Shown here: positions 22,018 to 30,494 of the stretch, piece by piece | Numbering within the stretch: the first letter of the stretch is position 1 | Layout of the letters: the number at the start of each line of letters is the position of its first letter | Source of the DNA: Gadus chalcogrammus | Taxonomy: Eukaryota > Chordata > Actinopteri > Gadiformes > Gadidae | Reading direction: 5' to 3' | Length of the DNA: 64,000 nt | Assembly: GCF_026213295.1 (NCBI RefSeq) | Contig: NC_079418.1 | Coordinates: 3,223,887-3,287,886 of the forward strand | Notes under the pieces: model-generated | Database searches by the model: none | What the model saw: only the letters and a program-made list of their open reading frames with translations | What the model was told of the DNA's origin: nothing | Translations under genes and position numbers: made by a program

Positions 22018-22390
22018 ACCTACTCTGAAGATCCTGCGAAACATCGCCAGGTGTCAGCCAAGACAGGTCTGAGGTTTCAGTCTCAGTCCCAAAGCTGCCA
22101 CGACAATGATTGCTTACTTCACATTTAAAATCATGGGCTTTTGCATGAAACACCGAGAGGAAGGGCTTCATTTCCAGCAGATGTTCAAACTCGGGGGAAC
22201 TTTTAATGATTTTCTGCAGGTATGGCCAGTACTTGCAGGCTACATCCATGCAAAATAATGTAGGCCTACTAGTGGCCAGCTTTTCCTGTAGAAAAAGGGG
22301 ATAGGCAGGATTTCTCCCTGTACATGTTGAGGGCACAGAGGAGGACTCCATGACGACAAACAGCCAGCTCCAGTCCCTCCTCTGGAGCGC

Positions 22391-22721
22391 ATACGGAGAT
22401 GCGGTGGCCGTTATCCAGCTGACAGGCAATATTTACTTTGCCCAACATCGAAAGCTTCACAGTTTCCAATGTGAGTTGCACTGCATTCATGTTTCTTTAT
22501 TTTACATGTTTTAAATCCAAAACCCCTTGTTGGGTCCAAGCTGTGTCTCCTCCGAACGGCACGCAAGGGAAACAGAAGAGAGCGCTCCTAGCTAAGCTAG
22601 CCAGTCTTTCCTTTCGAACCAAGAGGTGCAAAATGGACGATTTTGTTGCGTGTCCTTTTGTTTTATCTGAACATCGTTTGGCCGATGTGCCCCCACTCTC
22701 TATTTCTTCTAAAGACATCAA
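22391..22721 (-). pseudogene. hAT (ZMYM1-like, TTF finger) fragment, inverted copy
   Basis: On the minus strand it reads LARSALFCFPCVPFGGDTAW then, in another frame, LETVKLSMLGKVNIACQLD and GHRISV. It joins the KDZ reading abruptly at 22390. It is the reverse complement of the first part of the hAT gene at 23640-24460. A TAA lies between the two blocks. Confidence 0.65.
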
Positions 22722-23032
22722 CGAAGGCTTTTGAAGCTGTCGCCTTCTTCAAAAGGCGATAGCTTTTGAAGAAGCTATCGCCTGAGATTTTCCCAGTCTA
22801 TCACAAAAAGGACTTCTTGAACTAATGATATTTAAAAACGAAAATCGAAGGACGCAGCTTTTCAATGCACAATACAAATTGGTCAAACACAACAAATAAC
22901 TTCAATATACGCCCAAAGCAAACAGTTAGCCGATCGAGCATTTCTAAAAATGCCTGACAGGACAGTCCAGGTGCAGCCATTTTAAATTCTTCAAGTGAGA
23001 AGAAAACAAGTGAGAAGAAAACAAAACGGCCC

Positions 23033-23252
23033 GATTCCACCGGACGCGTTACGGCTGCGCCACGGTCACCGCTGCTGATCGCTGCCACTCTAATCAATGA
23101 AACCATTTCCACCGGGCGCGCTGCGGAACGTCTCAGCAGCGTCCCAGGAGCAGCTCGCCACGCCGCTTTATCATTCCATAGCACTTTTATTTTTGACGCG
23201 AGCCGTTGCTGAACCACGTCAATTTCAACAGAGCAGATCGAGCCGGGCAGGA
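23033..23252 (+). mobile_element. Fragment of the GATTCCACCGG-type MITE
   Basis: Starts GATTCCACCGGACGCGTTAC and continues with GATTAGAGTGG-, GGTTCAGC- and TTGAAATTGACG-type blocks found, in opposite order, in the complete copy at 57459-58012. The opposite end is missing. Confidence 0.6.
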
Positions 23253-23380
23253 ACATTATTAAATTAATGAAAATGTTAAAATATAATAATTACTAAAACT
23301 TAGAATTGTTTGATTTTGGTGCAACGGAGAAGCAACAGCACCAAATAATCACAAACGCACATATATACATATAGATAGGT

Positions 23381-23434
23381 TGTGTGGGCTTAGAAAAGTC
23401 AGCCCTGTCTGGGCTGATTTTTCTAAGCCCACAC
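23381..23434. repeat. Near-perfect 24-bp stem-loop
   Basis: GTGTGGGCTTAGAAAAGTCA... pairs with ...TGATTTTTCTAAGCCCACAC around a 5-7 base loop. Function unknown; it looks like the core of a short foldback MITE. Confidence 0.85.
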
Positions 23435-23639
23435 TTAAGATCCAATCTTGATTGACCGGTGTTATGACATACCCCCTTGATTTAGAGACCATTTGGGCTA
23501 AATTAATAAAGCCCAGACCAACAGTGACAGTGACTCTCACTGTTGGAGGCGGGAGAAAAAAGTGAAAAAAACCCTGACCACAATGGCGAGCGCTAATTTA
23601 CCTAATGAAGTGGACTATCTACTGACTCATCAGTTTTCG

Positions 23640-24790
23640 TTGATGTCTTTAGAAGAAAAAAAGAAATAAAGAGACTGGGGGCACATCGGCCAATTGATGT
23701 TCAGATAAAACAAAAGGACACGTGAAAATCGTTCATTTTGCACCTCTTGGTTCGAAAGGAAAGACTGGCTAACGGCTAGCTTAGCTAGGAGCGCTCTCTT
23801 CTGTTTCCCTTGCGTGCTGTTTGGAGGAGACACAGCTTGGACCCAACAAGGGGTTGTTACGTATTTTAAGAATCTAAGCTACCCACACATAGACCCAATG
23901 ATGCAGGACCAAACATATTAGCCGTAAATACCATACATAGCCACAAGGGGAGCAAGACCTTACTGAAGGCTGTAATAAATACTTTAGCCACAGAAGGCAG
24001 CATCACAGACCAGGCGAGAAACCCGAGAGTTATCTCACATCGGCTCCCGCCCCCCCCCCCCCCTCCCCTACTTCCGGACCGCGCTGTTCTGACCATAACA
24101 GCCAACAGATCCGGATTGTCTTCAGAACTCTCTCGGCAGCGATTAGACACAGGGTTAGGTCTATTGATCAGCTAGGAGAATACTCTCGCACGTGCTTAGA
24201 ATACATCTTCAACCTCTCTTTGCTTCAGAGTATCAGTTTACCATACCGAAAATACTTTATACAAATAAAGTCTCTTTAAAGCTATTCCTTTGGATTCAAC
24301 CCCTCTTTCCCTGAAGAACTCTGCAGGGTTTTGGATTTAAAACATGTGTCCTGTAAAATAAAGAAACATGAATGCAGTGCAACTCACATTGGAAACTGTG
24401 AGGCTTTCAATGTTGGGCAAAGTAAATATTGCCTGTCAGCTGGATGACGGCCACCGAATCTCTGTACAGAGACACAACGAGCAGGTAAAGAAAAACAGAC
24501 ATTCGCTGTCACGGATTGTGGACTGTATTAGGTTCTGTGGGGCACACAAGCTAGCTCTCAGGGGCTCTGATGAATCGGCAACTTCACTCCAGCGGGTTGT
24601 GTTTTTGGACCTCGTTGACCAGTTCCCTTTTTTAGATAGCCAGTTAGCCGATCACCTGTCAAACGCACATGTTGCCAAGTACATGTCTAAGACTAGCCAA
24701 AACGAGTTGCTTGATTGTATGTTAGCTGTGTATGAACAGAAACTGGATGAGGAAGTATCACAGGCACCATTTGTTGCTGTGCTTTGGCCC
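23640..24790 (+). pseudogene. hAT (ZMYM1-like) transposase N-terminal half, split by a solo LTR
   Basis: The TTF-type zinc finger is readable as ARSALFCFPCVLFGGDTAWT before 23850. After the LTR it continues LGKVNIACQLDDGHRISV, HNEQVKKNRHSLSRIVDCI and FCGAHKLALRGSDES, then ISKTSQNELLDCM-type sequence, all blocks of ZMYM1/hAT transposases. The part with the first catalytic Asp is missing because coding runs into a second, different hAT at about 24790. TAA and frame changes occur in the first part. The first 330 bp is present again, inverted, at 22391-22721. Confidence 0.65.
23855..24325 (+). mobile_element. Solo LTR, TG...CA, 4-bp target duplication GGGT
   Basis: Begins TGTTACGTATTTTAAG and ends CTCTGCA. 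It is flanked by GGGT at 23851-23854 and 24326-24329. The pre-insertion sequence (ACAAGGGGTTTTGGA) is preserved in the inverted hAT copy near 22520, which confirms the borders. It contains a C-rich run (24049-24063) and AATAAAG near 24258. No internal retroelement genes, so it is a solo LTR left by recombination. A related LTR lies at 3319. Confidence 0.9.
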
Positions 24791-26310
24791 AATACCCACA
24801 GCACTGGTTCGGGTTGAAAAAACGATTGTTCAATTCCAGCTGGTTTGCAAATTTTTCTTGGTTGGAGTACTCTGTGGCAAGAGGTTTCGGTTTTTCATGC
24901 AGAATGTTTGGGAAAAATGTGAAACATGACAATTTTGTTGGCACTGGTTTGACTAATTGGAAGAAAGCTCTAGATCTCTTTAGAGAGCATGAGAAAACCC
25001 CAGCCCATAAAGCAAGCATGGTGTCATGGCACAGTTTGAAATCAAGTGGCTCCCATGGGAGTGTGGTTGACCAGTTACATTCAGCAAATGAGGCTGAAAT
25101 CAGAAATAGGCGAGAATTGCGGCGGATTGTGGCCACCACACAATTGCTAGCAAAGCAAAACATTCCATTCCGGGGCCATGATGAGGGGACATCTAGTAGC
25201 AATAAGGGGAATTTTCTGGAGTGCTTTGAATATTTAAAGGAGTTTGATCCTTTCCTCCAGTCATATTCAGCCCCATCCCAAAGCACCTTTTTATCACTCA
25301 TCGCAAAATGAAATAATTGAGTGCTATGCGAAGGAGATAACAGCAAGTATTGTCAAGGAGTTAAGACATTCTGGAATGTTTTCGATTATGGCAGATGAAG
25401 CCAGAGATGGCAACACCGAGCACTTGGCTATATGTGTCCGCTACGTAACTGAGGGTAGAGTAAAGGAGTGTTTGCTGGCCATGAGGGAATTGAGAAAATT
25501 TGATGCAGAGAGCATAACTGCAGCCATTGAAGAACAGCTAGTTCATGATGGCATTACAGATGTGAAGTGTGTTGCACAGGCCTATGATGGGGCGGCAGTT
25601 ATGAGTGGTGCTGTTTGAGGTGTTCAAGCAATATTCAGGGACAAGCACCCAGAGGCCATTTATGTGCACTGCTATGCGCATCAATTAATATTGGTGCTCT
25701 GCCACACCTGTCATGCAGTGCCAGAAGCCAGTGATTTATTTGACACATTGCAGAGTCAATACTCATTTTTCGGCACTTCACTGGTAAACCATCACAAATT
25801 CAGAGATGTTCAAAATAGGTTGGGATTGCAACCATCTGAACTTGTGCAGCTGTCAAAGACCCGCTGGTTGTGCCAGTTGCGTTCTGTAAATGCAGTTCTG
25901 GAGAACTACCCTGCTGTTCTAGAGTGCCTTTCTGGCATAAAGGCTGCCAATGCAGTGGGGCTACACGTTAAACTCCATGCATTCTCCACTGTGTATAAGC
26001 TCATTGTGTTTAAGACTTTGCTGTCTGTGACTGAGAATCTGCACAAATATCTCCAGAGTGAAACAGTGGACCTGGCAAAGGCTGTAGAATATAATGGAGC
26101 TGTTTGTGTAACTCTTGAACAGATGCGCACAGATGAGGATGCTGCTAAGCTGTATGATACAGTAAAGACGTTCTGTGCAGCAAATGAAATTCCAGAACCA
26201 TGTACCAGACAGGCAAGGCAGAAGCAGAAACGCTTGGATGATTATATAGTGGAATCTAGATGTGGTGCAGTGAGTGACCTGGGTGATTCAGAATGTTTAA
26301 AAAGAAACCT
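24790..26310 (+). pseudogene. Second hAT transposase (TTF-finger type), C-terminus lost
   Basis: The first frame reads SSWFANFSWLEYSVARGFGF, FVGTGLTNWKKALDLFREHE and RELRRIVATTQLLAKQNIPF (TTF finger and following helix). After a frameshift near 25300 it continues EIIECYAKEITASIVKEL, FSIMADEARDGNTEHLAICV (ADE-type catalytic region) and DVKCVAQAYDGAAVMSG, then a TGA at 25616-25618. The same frame resumes: HCYAHQLILVLCHTC, QLSKTRWLCQLRSVNAVLEN. The dimerisation domain is absent; coding stops near 26310, where a hAT MITE end begins. Inactive. Confidence 0.75.
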
Positions 26311-26318
26311 GTATCTAC

Positions 26319-26480
26319 TAGGGATGGGCACGAGTAGCAAATTCCAAACTCGAGTGATCGAATGAATTCCTCGAGGATCAATCGAGTACTCGTTTAAAAC
26401 TAATCTATTTTTAGAATGCAATGCATCTGCAGCAGGAATTGGCCTCATGATGAACGGCAATATTACCAAACATGTATTCT
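26319..26480 (+). mobile_element. hAT MITE left end (TAGGGATGGGCACGAGTA)
   Basis: TAGGGATGGGCACGAGTA followed by inverted CGAGT/ACTCG motifs and ATCGAGTACTCG. The same outer motif bounds the complete element at 62039-63122. The opposite end is not seen. Confidence 0.5.
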
Positions 26481-27029
26481 CAATATATACAGACAAGAGT
26501 TATCAGAGTATTCATTTTTTATTTTGGCAAACGTTCAAAACTAATTTTTCCTTGGAAAAATAAGTATGCGTCTCACAATTTAAATCATGTCGAACAAATG
26601 CCTGTAACGTTTAAAAAAACCATTGCAAATAATTTAAAGCTGCAAATAAAACGGCAGCAATTGAACTAAAAAAACGGCCGGGATTACAGCTGCGTCTTGC
26701 GGCGGTGAAAATAATCGACACACTTGGTTGCTGCGGGTCTGCTTTCCCGAACTCACCGTTGTGAGTGTTTCAGGAGCCGCATAGTACCGTATCGGTCCGA
26801 AAAAGTCGGGTCGTCTTATATTCAGGTTCTAGTATTCAGAGCGCAGCTTCTCTTCTTCGCCTCTCCCTTTAAATGTCAATACACATTCGCGGCCGCAGGT
26901 GGTGCAAGAAATTTGTTCCGGGAAGAAGTATTCCAGCGTCCTTAACAACCAGACCGTTACCGGTGTTTAAAGACAGGCTGACCATTTAGAGACAAGTGGC
27001 TCAAAAGTGGGTCAGGTCAATCAACAACG
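26481..27029. other. No gene recognised
   Basis: AT-rich then GC-richer sequence, with TCGGGTCGTCTTATATTCAG-type text common at ends of DNA transposons. Nothing firm. Confidence 0.35.
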
Positions 27030-27345
27030 GCGGAGGAGCTATGATGCCAATTTTAAAATAATGGTCGTCAATAAGGCAAAGTCAAGTAACAACTGCCAAG
27101 CTGCCAAGAAGTTCGGGGTCACGGAGTGTAACGTAAGAAGATGGTGAGCACCAAAAACAACGTCTCAAGAATGCCAACAGTCAGCGCAAATCCTACCGTG
27201 GTCCTCAAAGTGGTCTTTTCAGTGAGGTTGACCGGAGAGTTTTTGAATACGTCAGAGAAAACGCGCTTTGGGAGGAGCCGGTGGAAGCGGAGCAGCTGGG
27301 GAGCGATGACAGCGAGAGCGAACACAGCGGGGCAGAGGACGTGTG
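27030..27345 (+). pseudogene. Pogo/Brinker-type DNA-binding module fragment
   Basis: RRRSYDANFKIMVVNKAKSS, CQAAKKFGVTECNVRRW is a helix-turn-helix of the kind found at the N-terminus of pogo-like fish transposon proteins. After one frameshift the reading continues KQRLKNANSQRKSYRGPQSG and VFEYVRENALWEEP, then an acidic DDSESEHSGAED. No DDE domain follows; a MITE starts at 27349. Confidence 0.5.
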
Positions 27346-27348
27346 TAA

Positions 27349-27852
27349 GGCCACGTTTATACGTAGCAGGGTATTTATAGAAACGAATATTTCCCCCCCT
27401 CCGTTTTCAAAAATAACATTGTGCACACAACATCGTTTTCAAAAAAGTTGTCGTTTACATCAAAACGCATAAATACGCCGTTGGGACATTATAACTATGC
27501 CAAACCTATGGGCGGCAGTGTAGGGAGAAGGATAAAGCCATGCAAGCCAATCAGAATCCTCAGAATCAACAACAACGAATAACACGAGCGTCTTCCTGTA
27601 ACAAACAAACTGTAAACATAGGGCGCTCATATGACGTTAAGCATTTCCTGGCGCATAATGTGACGTTTCAGAACCTAAAACCCCGTTTCTATCCGTTGAC
27701 ACGACAACACGTAACCGGCGTTTTCAGAAATCTCCACTTTGGCCGGAGTTTTTAGAAATGATCGTTTTCTGTGACAAAAACTGTGTTTTCGTGTAAATGA
27801 GAGGCCAAACCGTGTGAAAATATCTGCGTTTTCCCTTCGTGTAAACGGGGCC
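27349..27852. mobile_element. MITE with GGCCACGTTTATACG / CGTGTAAACGGGGCC ends
   Basis: 504 bp. The inverted ends are GGCCACGTTTATACG and, read inwards from the right, GGCCCCGTTTACACG. Flanking triplets are TAA (27346-27348) and TGA (27853-27855), close to a 3-bp TWA-type duplication as in Harbinger MITEs. Further inverted complementarity of ATTTCC/GAAAT and CGTTTTC-type blocks. No coding. Confidence 0.65.
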
Positions 27853-28545
27853 TGAGAGATAGACATCGGAGGAGAAGTTTTGCGAATTTTAGTTAAGTTT
27901 AGTTAAATATATGGCCTGTATTTTCTGTTATTTAAAAATGTTCACAATGTTGCTTGATTATTGCTTAATATTAATTTTGAATCATTGTTAAGTGTGTGTT
28001 TTTCCTCTGCTGTCTTGTGTGCTGTTCCAGGTACCACCCTCCCAATCGGACTGGTCAGACACACCTGCAGCCCCTCAGCAATCAGGTGGATTGCTATAAA
28101 GCTGCAGGGATGAAAGCAGACGGGGCCAGATAGGCGAACAGAGTTGGGGTCGCTGTCGGTCGCGAGTCAGAGCTACGTGGTGCTCTTCGTCGTGGCATTG
28201 CTCCCTCAGTGGAGGGATAGTTAGTGATGGGCAAATGAAGCTTTTATAAAGCATTGAACCAGTTGAGCCAATGTTTCGAAAATGGGTTCATTACTCGAAG
28301 CTTCAGTGACAGTGACCTCTGCTGGCGAAGTTCGAGGCTGCAGTGGATTCAACGTATCCCTGCTTTGAAAACTATTTGACGCACAAACACACAAACCCAA
28401 ATACTTAATAGCATGATCTTTTCACGAATAAAGATTGATCTATATACAGATGTCTAAATTGTTCTTAAAGGGATATGCCTAGCCTTCTGTCCAGATAGGC
28501 TAACTGATGTAGGCTAGGATATAATTGAAACAGCATATCAAAACT

Positions 28546-28622
28546 TTCCCCCCAGGAATGGGATTCGAACCCGGATCCTCCACTCCACAGTCAGTGTGTT
28601 ATCCCCTAGTCTACTCTAATCG
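28546..28622 (-). other. tRNA-like segment
   Basis: On the minus strand GACTAGGGGATAACACACTG is followed by GATCCGGGTTCGAATCCCA, a good B box and T-arm. The anticodon arm is weak and the acceptor stem does not close. Likely a tRNA-derived SINE head or tRNA pseudogene. Confidence 0.45.
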
Positions 28623-29377
28623 ATACCTTACGTTGTTTTATTACATACATACCGTACTATACACAACTCCCGTAAACGATTGTAGCATCGATTGTGTTTT
28701 TTTTTTCATTAAATAATTAGGCGGTGACCAGCTGGCTTCGGGCAAGGTTGGTTGGGTGTGCTTGAGTAACTCTAGGGGGTGATTATGTGGGATGGGGTTA
28801 GACACTCAAAGATTTGTATTGAGGTAGGCTGCCTTATGGATTGAGTCGGTTTCTTTTTTTTTGCTCAAAGCTTCTCCACCAGGCCGCGGACCAGTCAAGT
28901 GATTCATTCAGGCAACGAATCAGTTGCCGCTTCGGACGTCACATGTCACGTGATTTCTTTCGCTCTGAAGCAAGCTGCTTTAGTCTGCCATTTTTTTGCT
29001 CAAAGCTTCTCCACCGAAACACGGAAAATGAGTTGGTACACACTTACACTAAGACTGAATATCATGTTATATTTAGAAAACCAGGGACATGGGTTGCAAA
29101 TTGCATGCAGGTCTAGAAACCTGCATGCATGGCATCTATGTTATTTGAAACAATGAATTTGTCCCTGCTCAATAAACTTCTAAATATAAAAAAGTAAGAT
29201 TGATGAATGTGTGTAGGCCTTGCTTGTGTTACTGAGGAGAATGGGCTGGGAAAAGATGGCATAGGTTGGATGTGCTTGTGAAACTATGACGGGAGGTAAT
29301 GATGGAAATACGGGGTGATTATGGAACATTCAAAGATTTTTATTTATGAACATTATTTTTTCCACAGTTTTAGGGTT

Positions 29378-29404
29378 GAGCCGGTTTCTCCTTGAAACCG
29401 GCTC
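29378..29404. repeat. Perfect 11-bp stem-loop
   Basis: GAGCCGGTTTC, loop TCCTT, GAAACCGGCTC. A second perfect stem lies nearby (TGCATGCAGGT 29102-29112 with ACCTGCATGCA 29119-29129). Confidence 0.85.
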
Positions 29405-30089
29405 ATTTACTTCAACGTGGCCGGCGCCCCTGACTTGGAGGAGGGCTTTATTTCGAATGACCAATAAATAGCCTAGCCCAAATCATTGAAGTTCACACAC
29501 ATTTAAATGGTTGCTGGCAGTGACAAGTATGTCACACAATTAAACGAGGATAAACGCTATTTATTTTTGTTGATTTATTTCTTAATGATAATAGTTTATT
29601 AATAGTTGGCAGAGTGAATATTTCACGGAGGGGCGGCGCCCTAGCGCCCCCTATTGACCCACCGCCACTGATAGATAAATAAAGGAATAATACATTACAC
29701 ATGAAGAGGATAGAAGAAGGCACTGCTTTGGTCACTTCCCCACTGGCCTTCTTGTGTCTCAGCACTGACCAACCTGTCCTGGAGAAGCCGCAGCGTGACA
29801 CAGGAGCATTGCTGCGTCTCAGCTCTTCCCTCGCATCTGCTGTGGCAGAGTGTTGGTTCTTCCCTCCATCTCCACCTTCAAAAATGATTATGTCAATCAT
29901 GCGCCTGCCCACTGAATAGAAGCATGAAACCATGAATGTGCTGTTGGGACGCGGGGAGACGTTTTTATTTTAATTTTAGCTGCATGTTGTGGACTCAGTG
30001 ATTCTAGAGATTATTCAAGGCACCACAGGATAACAGAAGCTTTAAGCCCCCACGCCACGTCAAGGCAGAGCCCGTGTGTGGTTGTTGTT

Positions 30090-30455
30090 TTTTTTCAATG
30101 AACTACTGTCAACTAATATAATAGATAAAAATGGCAAACATTGCAACAGCAAAGCATAGGGATATACTTACAAAATGGTATTTTTTTCATCAATGAACTA
30201 CTGTGAACTACTACAATCAATAAATATGTCAAACATTGAGAGCCACAAAACATAGATATATATTTACAAACAGGTCCTTTTTTGTTTATTTTTGCCAATG
30301 AACTACTGTCTACTAATAAACAAAAAAGGCAAACATTGCAACAGCAAAACATAGATGCAGATTTCCATACAGGTCTTTTATTTCTTTACTTTTTTCGATA
30401 AACTATGTGCATTCACAAACAGAAATGTCAGACATTGCAACGGCAAAACATTTCT
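30090..30455 (+). repeat. About 100-bp tandem repeat, 3.5 units
   Basis: The block CAATGAACTACTGT, with GGCAAACATTGCAACAGCAAA about 45 bases later, recurs at about 30095, 30191, 30296 and (diverged) 30400. It lies directly beyond the 3' end of the minus-strand gene at 30495-33363 and may be part of that element's terminal region. Confidence 0.75.
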
Positions 30456-30494
30456 TCCTTTTTCTCATCTTTTTTGTTTCTTTTTTCCCCTCTC

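Larger units (their letters stand above)
17645..22390 (-). pseudogene. KDZ (Kyakuja-Dileera-Zisupton) transposase gene, fragmented
   Basis: Minus strand. The 5' part (22390-22113) reads EEGLELAVCRHGVLLCALNM, then after a frameshift near 22320 AYPLFLQEKLA, CMDVACKYWPYLQKI and SVFHAKAHDFKC, ending at a GTAAGC donor. The next exon begins after TTTTAAACAG near 19092 with KWSGAFLEGAGLTLGEEVEQ. Then come RKDMLTLMAMPWNEQKMNIL (about 18895-18830), ALEMKTKEEES (18732-18615), HAAAALARKIETLVLSVKRR (18390-18110) and REIMAFARQCYLKVLSGAEN (17830-17685), with an acidic tail DSDSDLEDLE. These blocks are the conserved core of KDZ transposases. Broken by stops, a frameshift near 18190, and two other elements in the 22112-19093 intron. 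The 5' end is cut by a hAT fragment at 22390. Confidence 0.75.
22735..23630. other. Spacer between inverted hAT copies, with hairpins
   Basis: No gene seen. Contains a small palindrome (AAGGCGATAGCTTTTGAAG and its partner, 22740-22790), a duplicated AGTGAGAAGAAAACAA (22994-23025), a fragment of the GATTCCACCGG MITE (23033-23252), a stem-loop at 23381-23434 and another, CCAACAGTGA / TCACTGTTGG, at about 23518-23546. Confidence 0.5.
27853..30085. other. Mixed MITE debris, no intact gene
   Basis: Contains TAGTGATGGGCAAATGAAGC near 28221 (a hAT-type end), two copies of TTTTGCTCAAAGCTTCTCCACC (28860 and 28997), perfect stem-loops at 29102-29129 and 29378-29404, and a hAT end ACCCACCGCCACTG closing at 29670. 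A minus-strand open stretch (29933-29700) resembles nothing I know. No host exon could be supported. Confidence 0.4.

Noticed and set aside
28546..28622. Functional tRNA gene on the minus strand
   Set aside because: The T-arm is good but the acceptor stem does not close and the anticodon arm is weak; kept only as tRNA-like.
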